64,000 bases of DNA from an uncultured Bacteroidales bacterium (GTDB taxonomy: Bacteria; Bacteroidota; Bacteroidia; Bacteroidales; Paludibacteraceae): NCBI GenBank assembly GCA_902785605.1, contig CACZZL010000001.1, positions 62,001 to 126,000 of the forward strand, read 5' to 3'. Shown piece by piece: positions 51,611 through 60,199 of this stretch (position 1 is the first letter of the stretch; each line of letters begins with the position of its first letter). The notes beneath the pieces were generated by a model. It saw nothing but the letters and a program-made list of their open reading frames with translations. It did not search any database and was not told the origin of the DNA. The position numbers and the translations under genes were made by a program.

Positions 51611-54600
51611 ATGAGGAAACTCCTCATCCTACATATTATCCTTCTGTTCAGCGTCTTCGCCTGGTCACAGAGTTCGGGTGTGGCTTCCGGTCTGCCGTAC
51701 GAATGCGGCTTTGAGGAGAGCGAGGACCTCTCCGCTTGGACGCTGAACTCCGGTACTCCCAATGCTACCGACAAATGGATGTACGGTACGGCGGTGCATA
51801 GTGCCGGACGGCGCTCATTGTACCCCTCGGCTGACGGCGTGGATCCGATCTTCGGACAAACGCCCAACATCACCGTGGCAATGCTCAAGTACAAGTTCCC
51901 GCAGGCTAACAGTATTCAGAAGTACGACGTCAGCTTCGATTGGAAAGGTATCGGTGACTCGACTACCTCCAAACTGTACGTCATGCTCTGCCGTGAGCAG
52001 GATCTGACCGCGACCGGTCCCACGAACCTCAACTCGATTATTAACTCTCCCGGTGCCCGCCTCTCCAACCAGATGGTGAACGCGTGCCAGTCATTGGGCG
52101 AGTCCGGCGAGAAATTCATATGCGGTAGTGAGATTTGGCAGAACGTATCGTTCTCCAACGAGGTCAGCGTTAGTGCGAACAACTCGCAGTATAACTTCGT
52201 CTTCCTCTTTATCTGGGTGAACAACAGCACGGATACCGTCACCCGCACTTCCATCGCGATTGATAACTTCCAGATCAACACGGCGGCTATCAAGAAGCCG
52301 GAGAACGTGGCGGTTTATCCGCAGTGTGAGGACTCCTCGCTGCTCGTTACCTGGGATGGAAAGAATGCCAATACCTTTGATATCCAGTACCGTAAGCTCG
52401 GCGAACTGAACTGGACACATACCTTTGGTGATGTATCTGATGATAACGAAGGTTTCGAGCGGGACGGTTCGCTCTGCTCCTACACCTTGAGACCGGTGTT
52501 GGAAGGTACATATGAGGTACGCGTGCGCGGTAAGGGTGACGGATTGGTGACGAATTATGCCTATACGACCAATATCCTCGTCTATTGCCCGGACAACCAC
52601 TGTATCAACTATGTCAACCTCTATGGTCCTAATGTGACATGTACCTACGGTTACTATTTCGGACACCAGAATCAGGATCCGTATACGAATATAGGTATCA
52701 TTGATTATGGTCCCGATGCGATGGAGAGTCGTCATACCCTGCATGTCGATCCGACAGAGACAGACCCGCGTACGGACAATCAGCTCCATACCGTGCCGCC
52801 CGGAGCATTGGCTTCGGTGCGTCTGGGTAACTGGCACGACGAATGGGAGGCGGAGTCTATCACCTATGAAATCCTCGTGGATTCAGCCAACCAGGGTATC
52901 TTGATTGTCCAGTATGCCGTTGTGCTCGAGGAACCGGGACACACCGAAGAACCGGAGTTCCGAATGGAGGTGCTGGATCAGAACAATAATCTGATTGATG
53001 CAACCTGCGGTTACGCCAAGTTTGCCTATTCGGATGCCGCTGGATCCGGATGGCATACCAGCCATCAGGGATACAGCAATATCGCTTGGAAAGACTGGAC
53101 GACTGTCGGTGTGAACCTGCAACCCTATAACGGACAGAATATCAAGGTGCGCTTCACCACCATGGACTGTAACGCCGGTGGCCACTTCGGATACGCGTAC
53201 TTCACCGTTGACTGCGCGAACGCGCATATTGAGACGGAGAACTGCGGTACCGATGCGTATGTACAGTGTACGGCACCGGACGGATTTGCGTATACGTGGT
53301 ATAAGAATCATAATCCGGACTCGGTGGTCAGCAACGACCAGACACTCATCGTAGATGCCAGCCGTACTCATTACACCTGCCGGGTGAGCTTCATTGAGCA
53401 ACCGGACTGTTTCTTCGAAATCAGTACCACCTCCGAGCCTCGTTTCCCGGTGCCGGATTATACGTTTGAGCCTGTCTATGAGAACTGCCAGAGCAAGTTG
53501 ATATTTACCAACACCTCGCACGTCATGAACAAGTTCGACGGATATGAGAACCATACCTCGGAGCGTTGCAACGACGGACGGTGGTCCTTCCGTAGCTTGC
53601 GTAGCGGACAGACCAAAGTGACAACCGCTTGGTCGCCTATATACACCTGCCTCAACGAAGGCGATACGATAGAAGTGACCTATACGACCTATATCGGTGC
53701 GAACAACTCTTGTGACAGTACGCGCGTAGATACCATCATTGTGCCCAGTATCGTTCCTCAGAACACGGTCTTCTATATGTCGACCTGTCCGGAGTCACCG
53801 GTGAACTTCGCCGGCAAGTGGTTCCAGACGGATACGACTTACACCACCTATTCGCCGAACTTTGCAGGCTGTGACTCCACGTCGACCTTGCACCTCACGG
53901 TATATCCGTACGTGGGAGACACCTATATCCACGACTCCATCTGTTCGGACGGAGGCGTGACGGTGAACGGCATACGCTATACCCAGCCGCTGGATAACTA
54001 CCTCATCATGCTCAAGACACCGCATGGCTGTGACAGTGCGATCTACCTCTCCTTGACGGTCAACGAGCGTCTGCAGGCTTCGGTAGGACAGGAGTCCTTC
54101 GTCTGCGCCGATGACGAGCAGCTCTATCTGTACCTCAACATCACAGCAGGTGTGTTCGACAGTCTGGAGATTCATTTCGATACGCCGCAACTGCGCGATA
54201 CCGTCATCTATGACTCCTCGCTCAGTAGCGTCGCCATTCCGTATGACAAGGACATCACGCCGGGTACGTACAGAGTATACCTGCGCTTCCATCAGTTCTG
54301 CTGCGGTGTTTACACCGAGGAGCACGACATTGAGATACGCTATCGTAGCTCTATCGTGGAGCAGAAGTGGAACGACGTGCTTACCTTGCTCAGTCCGAAG
54401 TACAACGGCGGCTATGAGTTCACCGCCTTCCAGTGGTATAAAGACGGTATGCCTATCGCAGGAGCTACCCATTCGTACCTGTACGAGCCTCTGGACTTCG
54501 ATGCAACATATTATGTGGAACTCACGCGCGAAGACGGTACGGTCATGACCACATGTCCTATTCAGCCTGTTTATCACGAGCAGCAGACTCCGTTCCCGTC

Positions 54601-54808
54601 CATCGTGCCCGCCGGACAACATATGCCGATGTATATGGAGCATGCAACGACCATCTGGTACTATACCATTTCCGGTCAGCTCTATAGCACGTTCGGTTTA
54701 CCGCAAGGATATACCACCCTGCCGACTCCCGAGCAGACAGGTGCGTATATCATCAAATCAGTCAATGCACAGGGCGAGACCCAAGCCCAGGTAATGATAG
54801 TAGAATAA
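51611..54808 (+). CDS. Surface protein, paralogue of the next gene (anchor-J, PKD-like and GCDS repeats, type IX-like tail)
   Basis: 1065 residues; signal peptide MRKLLILHIILLFSVFAWSQ. Order: an anchor-J-like domain (GLPYECGFEESEDLSAW ... TSIAIDNFQI), FnIII (KKPENVAVYPQ), a large unnamed domain (about 330-540; ALASVRLGNWHDEW, WKDWTTVGVNLQPY, GHFGYAYFTVDC), Ig/PKD-like segments, GCDS repeats (FAGCDSTSTLHLTV, PHGCDSAIYLSLTV), a WNDVLTLLSPKYNGGY domain, and a C-tail 'YYTISGQLYS...GAYIIKS' resembling type IX type A sorting domains. It has no predicted enzymatic domain. The sister gene starts 16 bp downstream. Confidence 0.75.
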   Translation: MRKLLILHIILLFSVFAWSQSSGVASGLPYECGFEESEDLSAWTLNSGTPNATDKWMYGTAVHSAGRRSLYPSADGVDPIFGQTPNITVAMLKYKFPQANSIQKYDVSFDWKGIGDSTTSKLYVMLCREQDLTATGPTNLNSIINSPGARLSNQMVNACQSLGESGEKFICGSEIWQNVSFSNEVSVSANNSQYNFVFLFIWVNNSTDTVTRTSIAIDNFQINTAAIKKPENVAVYPQCEDSSLLVTWDGKNANTFDIQYRKLGELNWTHTFGDVSDDNEGFERDGSLCSYTLRPVLEGTYEVRVRGKGDGLVTNYAYTTNILVYCPDNHCINYVNLYGPNVTCTYGYYFGHQNQDPYTNIGIIDYGPDAMESRHTLHVDPTETDPRTDNQLHTVPPGALASVRLGNWHDEWEAESITYEILVDSANQGILIVQYAVVLEEPGHTEEPEFRMEVLDQNNNLIDATCGYAKFAYSDAAGSGWHTSHQGYSNIAWKDWTTVGVNLQPYNGQNIKVRFTTMDCNAGGHFGYAYFTVDCANAHIETENCGTDAYVQCTAPDGFAYTWYKNHNPDSVVSNDQTLIVDASRTHYTCRVSFIEQPDCFFEISTTSEPRFPVPDYTFEPVYENCQSKLIFTNTSHVMNKFDGYENHTSERCNDGRWSFRSLRSGQTKVTTAWSPIYTCLNEGDTIEVTYTTYIGANNSCDSTRVDTIIVPSIVPQNTVFYMSTCPESPVNFAGKWFQTDTTYTTYSPNFAGCDSTSTLHLTVYPYVGDTYIHDSICSDGGVTVNGIRYTQPLDNYLIMLKTPHGCDSAIYLSLTVNERLQASVGQESFVCADDEQLYLYLNITAGVFDSLEIHFDTPQLRDTVIYDSSLSSVAIPYDKDITPGTYRVYLRFHQFCCGVYTEEHDIEIRYRSSIVEQKWNDVLTLLSPKYNGGYEFTAFQWYKDGMPIAGATHSYLYEPLDFDATYYVELTREDGTVMTTCPIQPVYHEQQTPFPSIVPAGQHMPMYMEHATTIWYYTISGQLYSTFGLPQGYTTLPTPEQTGAYIIKSVNAQGETQAQVMIVE

Positions 54809-54824
54809 TAACGCAACATACAAA

Positions 54825-57800
54825 ATGAATATGAAGCGATTGATACAATTGGCAGTTGCAGCCCTGTTGGTGGCTGCCCCTGCACAGGCTGTCAGAAGAT
54901 ACTCTTGTGACTTTGAGACAGAAGCAGCGCGTAACCGTTGGACACTCAACCCGACGGCTAACCAGACCATCGCCAACCAGATAAAGAACAAATGGTATAT
55001 CGGTGAGCCGGGTAACAACAGTAAAACAGGTCAGTTCGGTCTGTTTATATCGGATGATAACGGTGCTTCTGCCCATTATCAGAACAAGTCCTGCTGGAAC
55101 TTCGCGTACGATACCATAGCACTCGATCCCTCTACCGTGGGAGACTACACCATCTATTTCGACTGGTGCTGTATGGCGAATGTGGCAAGCGATTTTGACG
55201 GCTTGTACCTGTTTTGGATACCGGACTCGATTGCCATCCGCTCCAATGCAATGAATGCCATCCCTAAGCTGTATGAGAACTATATCATCCCGCTTCAGCC
55301 GAATGCGAACATGGATTACCTCAACGGTACTTCCACCTGGCGTCAGTGCGTGGCTACCATACCGGACTCGCTGTGTGACGGTACACGCCACTGTCTGGCT
55401 TTTGTATGGACCAACGGCTCGAACCAGGCACAGCAGCCCGGTGCGATGATTGATAATATCTATATCACCGACGATGCGCCTTGTGACGCGCCGACGAACC
55501 TGGTGGTGACGCCGAACGGTACCACCGTGTCCTTGTCCTGGACCGGTGACCAGACCATGGATTATGAAGTCACCGCCTATTCCTATGACGGTGAAGCATG
55601 GTATGGACCGAAGATCGTAACCGGCACCCAGACCAATTTCACCGGTCTGCCTATCGGACAGACGGACTTCATCGTACGCACCAAGTGTGCCGAGGACTTC
55701 TATAGTCTCAAGACGATTGTATCCAAGCTCATCTATTATCCCGACCAGCTGTGCGTCGATTACCTCAACTTGGACAATGCCACCTGTTATATGGCGAATT
55801 CCTCTACCCACTCCAGTACCAGCACGTACACCGATTTCAAACAGGTGCCGGCGGTGGATCTGGGACCGTCGAATGTCAATAGTCTCCATGTAGTCCATTT
55901 TGACCGTAATGAATATGAACCGCGCACCTTGTATCAGGCGAAGACGGTGCCCGATGGTGAGTTGGCGTCTATTCGTCTTGGTAACTGGGACGATGATGAG
56001 TTCGCGGAGCGGATTGAGTTCTCTTTTGACGTGGATACCATCAAGTATCCGGTCTTGCTGCTCAAGTATCTGCCTATTTTGGAGGCACCGAACCATGACG
56101 ATGACGAGAACCCCCGTTTCATGCTCGATATGCTCATCAACGGCGTTTCCATCGGTCGTTGCGGTATGGCGGATTTCAATGCCAACAGTGTGCGCCAGAA
56201 TGGACAGTTGACTCCCGCCGCTATTCGTCAAGGATGGCACTACATACCTTCCGGAGTTGTGGAAGGCGGATATACCGATATCTTCTGGAAAGACTGGACG
56301 ACCGTAGGTGTCAACCTCAAAAAGCCGGAGTATCAAGGCAAGAAACTGACGGTGCGACTCACGACCTTCGACTGCGTCTTCAATGCGCACTTCGGTTATG
56401 CCTACTTCACCCTAGGCTGCTCTGATGGTAAGCTGAAAGGCATGAAGTGTGGTGAGATCAACCCGGTCTTCGAGGCACCGGACGGATTTGAATACCGCTG
56501 GGCATATGCCTACAACGAGAAATATCGTAGAAAACGTGACGGCTCTATCCCCGAGCAGTATGTGTTAGGCCGTGGTCAGACGTATGAGGCCGGTATGATG
56601 GATGATAGCTTGTACGTAGTCGATTGTATGTTCGTGCAGGACAGTACCTGTTTCTTCTCGCTCTATGCCTCTACGCTGGCTACCAACCCGATCTCGAAAA
56701 TGAAGAAACCGCACATCATCCGTAGCTGCCGCGACAGTATCTATCAGGTTAAGTTCGACGCTTCGCCCTCCTGGGTACAGGAGATTGACCACGTCAAGGG
56801 TGATACCCTGGTCAGCAAGACATACCATATAGAGTACTACGAGTGGAACATCGAAGGACTGCCATACGGATGGTCCGACGAGGTGTCGCCGACATTTAAC
56901 TTCCCGCTCGAAGGCGGTGACTACCATGTCACGCTGCGTACCACATGCGGTGTCTGCGAAGATGTGCTGCACTATGACCTGCATCTGGAGCCGCTGGGAC
57001 CGACCGCTGAGACGCAGACTTATACGCTCTGCGATGACGACCGCAAAGGTGAAGGATTCAAATGGCAGGAGCGCAACGATTCCACGTATCACACCTACGG
57101 ACTCGTGGATTCGGTGGTACTCCTGAACCCCGCAACCTCTTGCGATAGTGTCATCTATCTGGAGCTCAGAGAACCGAAACGTATGTTCGTCGATACGATG
57201 GTACTCCCGGAGGATCTGCCATATGTGATTGCAGGACATGAGTACTATACTACGACCATGGATACGATCCCGGCATGGAGTCTCAACTGCGACCTGACGT
57301 ATGTGCTGAACCTGGAGGTATATGAATCGCTTCTCGTCAACCCGAAGACGGCGTATGTGCGTTGTGAGGGAGACGGCGACTCGTTGCTCCTGGAGTGGGA
57401 GATCACCCGTGGACGCAGTCAGGCTGTCCTCTATACCTTCGACGGCAGCGCACAGGAAACGATCTATAATACGGAGAAGGCCAAAGGCCATTATGCCGAG
57501 TCGATCTACGTCGGTGCGGGTCTGAAGCCGAATGTGTACAACGGTACGATCTTCTTAGTGGACCTCAAACCCGAGTTCAGTGTGAAAGTGGACTATACGC
57601 TCACCGTCAATTACGCTTCCGCGGTCATCGCACAGCGTTGGAACGACGTGCTCGCGATCCGCAATGCGGACTATAACGGCGGTTATCAGTTCGACTCCGT
57701 GCAGTGGTACGTGAGCGGACAGCCGATCGAGGGTGCAACGGACTTCGTGTACTACACGGGAGGCAATGATGTCAAACTGCGTTTCGGCGAGGAATACACG

Positions 57801-58082
57801 GCGTTGCTGACGCGTAACGACGGTGTCAAACTGTTCACCTGTCCATTTGTTCCGCAGGCTGTGGCAGCGGATGTGACGGATATGCCGTCGCTCGTTCCGC
57901 CGTCCACGACGCTTCAGATCAACGGCAAAGGAAAGGCGCTCTGGTACGACATGTTAGGTCGTCTGCATCACACCGATCCGTACGACCATTCGGACATCGT
58001 AACACCTGCTGTAGCCGGCTATTATCTGCTCGTGCTGCAGGCCGAGGATGCCCACACGATTCATCGCATAATGGTGAAGTAA
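54825..58082 (+). CDS. Surface protein, paralogue of the previous gene
   Basis: 1085 residues; signal peptide MKRLIQLAVAALLVAAPAQA (ATG 54825 or 54831). Same domain order as its neighbour: anchor-J-like (RRYSCDFETEAARNRW ... GAMIDNIYI), FnIII (CDAPTNLVVTPNG), the same unnamed domain (ELASIRLGNWDDDEF, WKDWTTVGVNLKKP, AHFGYAYFTLGC), PKD-like region, WNDVLAIRNADYNGGY, and a tail 'WYDMLGRLHH...AGYYLLVLQ' like a type IX sorting domain. Tandem duplication followed by divergence is the simplest origin. It has DDDE-rich loops (APNHDDDENPRF) that could bind calcium. Confidence 0.75.
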   Translation: MNMKRLIQLAVAALLVAAPAQAVRRYSCDFETEAARNRWTLNPTANQTIANQIKNKWYIGEPGNNSKTGQFGLFISDDNGASAHYQNKSCWNFAYDTIALDPSTVGDYTIYFDWCCMANVASDFDGLYLFWIPDSIAIRSNAMNAIPKLYENYIIPLQPNANMDYLNGTSTWRQCVATIPDSLCDGTRHCLAFVWTNGSNQAQQPGAMIDNIYITDDAPCDAPTNLVVTPNGTTVSLSWTGDQTMDYEVTAYSYDGEAWYGPKIVTGTQTNFTGLPIGQTDFIVRTKCAEDFYSLKTIVSKLIYYPDQLCVDYLNLDNATCYMANSSTHSSTSTYTDFKQVPAVDLGPSNVNSLHVVHFDRNEYEPRTLYQAKTVPDGELASIRLGNWDDDEFAERIEFSFDVDTIKYPVLLLKYLPILEAPNHDDDENPRFMLDMLINGVSIGRCGMADFNANSVRQNGQLTPAAIRQGWHYIPSGVVEGGYTDIFWKDWTTVGVNLKKPEYQGKKLTVRLTTFDCVFNAHFGYAYFTLGCSDGKLKGMKCGEINPVFEAPDGFEYRWAYAYNEKYRRKRDGSIPEQYVLGRGQTYEAGMMDDSLYVVDCMFVQDSTCFFSLYASTLATNPISKMKKPHIIRSCRDSIYQVKFDASPSWVQEIDHVKGDTLVSKTYHIEYYEWNIEGLPYGWSDEVSPTFNFPLEGGDYHVTLRTTCGVCEDVLHYDLHLEPLGPTAETQTYTLCDDDRKGEGFKWQERNDSTYHTYGLVDSVVLLNPATSCDSVIYLELREPKRMFVDTMVLPEDLPYVIAGHEYYTTTMDTIPAWSLNCDLTYVLNLEVYESLLVNPKTAYVRCEGDGDSLLLEWEITRGRSQAVLYTFDGSAQETIYNTEKAKGHYAESIYVGAGLKPNVYNGTIFLVDLKPEFSVKVDYTLTVNYASAVIAQRWNDVLAIRNADYNGGYQFDSVQWYVSGQPIEGATDFVYYTGGNDVKLRFGEEYTALLTRNDGVKLFTCPFVPQAVAADVTDMPSLVPPSTTLQINGKGKALWYDMLGRLHHTDPYDHSDIVTPAVAGYYLLVLQAEDAHTIHRIMVK

Positions 58083-58116
58083 ATTCGCCAAAATGCTCAA
58101 ATTGGCACCTCCCGGC

Positions 58117-58165
58117 ATCGACCCAACTACGGTCCGTTTACGGCCCAATATCGGTCCAACTACGG
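58117..58165 (+). repeat. 11-bp-periodic WWCGG array
   Basis: ATCGA, TACGG, TACGG, ATCGG and TACGG begin at 58117, 58128, 58139, 58150 and 58161, each 11 bp after the last. Two 16-bp stretches (58117-58132 and 58150-58165) agree at 14 positions. It lies in the 115-bp gap before the gene at 58198. The second half resembles the array at 38502-38550. Confidence 0.7.
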
Positions 58166-58197
58166 AGGATAATTTGTGAGCAACATTGAAAGCAGCA

Positions 58198-60042
58198 ATG
58201 AAAATGCAACTGAAACGAATATCCTATATGGCGTGCGTGTGCGTGTTCCTTATGACGCTGTGCGCACAGGCGTACGCGCAAGACGGTTCGACGTGCTATC
58301 GGGCCATCCCGCTGGGCGATAACTATACGGTAAACATAACCGGTCCGAGAACGGTGTGGTACACTGCGTGGACTTATGACCTGCCGCTGTCGGTGTATTT
58401 CATCCCGAACAACGCGTCCGACCCGGAGCCGGAGGTGACGATGGACTTCGGCTGTACACCGGGTATCTACGCCGACCCGATCATCTGTCTGCTGTTCTGC
58501 CGCGGCGGTACAGCCACGCTGGAGATGCCGCATAAGCCCAAGTTGAACACCACGACTGTGGACGGGCGCTTTGCGTACTATCTGTCCATGGGTAAATCCT
58601 ACCGCGACATGCTGCTCAAGATGGGTATTGACTACAACGTACAGGTGTTCATCAAAGTGGTGTACAAGGCGGGTGGCGAGATGAGTATCGCGCCGGATAA
58701 CATGTTCTCCAACTGTATGGATGGCGCTAAGTTTATTCATTTCGGTGACACAGTACGCGTCCGTACGGACAATGTGGACCGCCATGTGGTGGTACCTTAT
58801 GTACAATGGCAGAACGACTCGATTCGCTATACGTGGCAAGGCACGGCGCCTTGCCGTCTGCTGGTGGCCAGCGACTGCCGTTTCAACGTGCTGGACGACG
58901 GTTCGGATGAGAATATCCTCGATATCATCGAACTGCAGCCGGGCGAGTCGTACAAAGTGAAGAGCAGCGACATCAAGCACTATGTCAATTTTGTGGACAA
59001 CGAGGCCGGTATGTTCTTTGCCAAGTGCTACAGTACCGCGGCAGGTGTGCTGACGGTCGAGCAAGTGCCGATGGATCCTCCCGACGGAGGCGCTGTGCTG
59101 CTCCATTACGACGAAGAGCAGATTCTCATGGCCAACGATACGAACGCGCTCTATGCGATTGCGCAAGACTGGAATGTGAACACACGGTTCTTTGTACCGA
59201 CCGATCACATCTTCCGCATGTACGTTGGCAAAACGCATGATTTCACACCTTCCACAGCTCTGTTCTCCTATACGTTCGCTCGCGCGGTAGACGGTCACGA
59301 ACTGGTGCTCGACGAGACGACGATGAAGAATATGTGGAAGAAGAAAGCCGGCAACTACCTGTATATCCGTTTTGCGTGCACCGCGCGAACCTCGATCATC
59401 GCGTCACAGTGGACTGCTTCGCCTTGTGTGGCCAACACGGATATCCCCTTTGTCAAGAGAGACACCTCGGTTTATGTGGGTAATAAGAATTACTCCTCGA
59501 ACTACTTCCGCTTCCGCTATCTCGATTGGGAAGGCGGAGACATGATTTTTACTTGGCAAGGCAAACAAGCTAACTGCAAGGTGGCTGTAGCAGATACCTG
59601 CCAGTTTACGGTGGCTAAAACGGATCCGAGAGTGTTCTGTTATTTTGCGGCACAACGTCGTTCTAACGCCGCTACTAAACCGTACACGGTGCCTGCTGAT
59701 ACGGTCGCTAAATGGCGGAATTATACGGACGAAGACGGCTATCTGTACCTGCGTATGGATCCCGGAACATACCCCGCCAACATGGACATTAACTCCAATG
59801 CTCCTGCCGAAACAGACCCCGTTTACCCGGCTTCTACGATCGCCGTTTTGTGTGTGGACAATAACCCCGGAAACCTCTCCGTACTCGTCTCTGAAGACCA
59901 ACATTTGACGCTCATCAATGCCTCCGGAACGACCGTTTCGGAGTGGGATGCCGTCGTGAATACCCCCCATTCGTTGACCTTGTCTTCCGGTCTGTACACC
60001 CTTGTCGGTTCGATTGAAAATGTGACCATTCAGGTACCTTAA
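58198..60042 (+). CDS. Secreted protein of unknown family (beta-rich, repeated WQ/WY segments)
   Basis: 614 residues from ATG 58198 (58204 also possible); signal peptide near KRISYMACVCVFLMTLCAQAYAQ. No family recognised. Internal duplication is visible: 'DSIRYTWQGTAPCRLLVASDCRFNV' against 'DMIFTWQGKQANCKVAVADTCQFTV', about 260 residues apart. The opening 'TVNITGPRTVWYTAWTYDLPLSVYF' resembles 'TDTVWYTATVNDLRQGLSAYWF' in the gene at 62056, suggesting a shared beta-sandwich. The C-terminus (INASGTTVSEW ... GLYTLVGS) has sorting-domain-like spacing. Last gene before the promoter at 60130. Confidence 0.6.
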   Translation: MKMQLKRISYMACVCVFLMTLCAQAYAQDGSTCYRAIPLGDNYTVNITGPRTVWYTAWTYDLPLSVYFIPNNASDPEPEVTMDFGCTPGIYADPIICLLFCRGGTATLEMPHKPKLNTTTVDGRFAYYLSMGKSYRDMLLKMGIDYNVQVFIKVVYKAGGEMSIAPDNMFSNCMDGAKFIHFGDTVRVRTDNVDRHVVVPYVQWQNDSIRYTWQGTAPCRLLVASDCRFNVLDDGSDENILDIIELQPGESYKVKSSDIKHYVNFVDNEAGMFFAKCYSTAAGVLTVEQVPMDPPDGGAVLLHYDEEQILMANDTNALYAIAQDWNVNTRFFVPTDHIFRMYVGKTHDFTPSTALFSYTFARAVDGHELVLDETTMKNMWKKKAGNYLYIRFACTARTSIIASQWTASPCVANTDIPFVKRDTSVYVGNKNYSSNYFRFRYLDWEGGDMIFTWQGKQANCKVAVADTCQFTVAKTDPRVFCYFAAQRRSNAATKPYTVPADTVAKWRNYTDEDGYLYLRMDPGTYPANMDINSNAPAETDPVYPASTIAVLCVDNNPGNLSVLVSEDQHLTLINASGTTVSEWDAVVNTPHSLTLSSGLYTLVGSIENVTIQVP

Positions 60043-60105
60043 TCCTTCGAAAAAGGCCATTTTGGGTTACAAAATGAAGATTTTTCGTCGAATTTACGCA
60101 GAAAA

Positions 60106-60137
60106 TTTGTGTGTTTCGTGAAAAATTTGTACCTTTG
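60106..60137 (+). promoter_or_regulatory. Promoter of the last transcription unit
   Basis: TTTG (60106-60109), 20 bp, TACCTTTG (60130-60137). The predicted start near 60144 gives a leader of about 56 nt containing a long alternating purine-pyrimidine tract. Confidence 0.7.
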
Positions 60138-60157
60138 TGCCCGTTTTGGTATGTGCC

Positions 60158-60188
60158 TGCGTGTAACGCACACGTGTACATGCGCATA
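60158..60188 (+). other. Alternating purine-pyrimidine tract in the mRNA leader
   Basis: 60066-type alternation runs strictly from 60166 to 60188 (23 bp) and, with a single break at 60165/60166, from 60158. It ends 12 bp before the ATG at 60200. A similar tract occupies the same place in the gldJ-like leader at 24735-24760. Confidence 0.5.
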
Positions 60189-60199
60189 AAAAGAAATAA

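Noticed and set aside
58141..58197. Promoter before the gene at 58198
   Set aside because: The TAATTTG present is one base short of the -7 consensus and no -33 element is in register.
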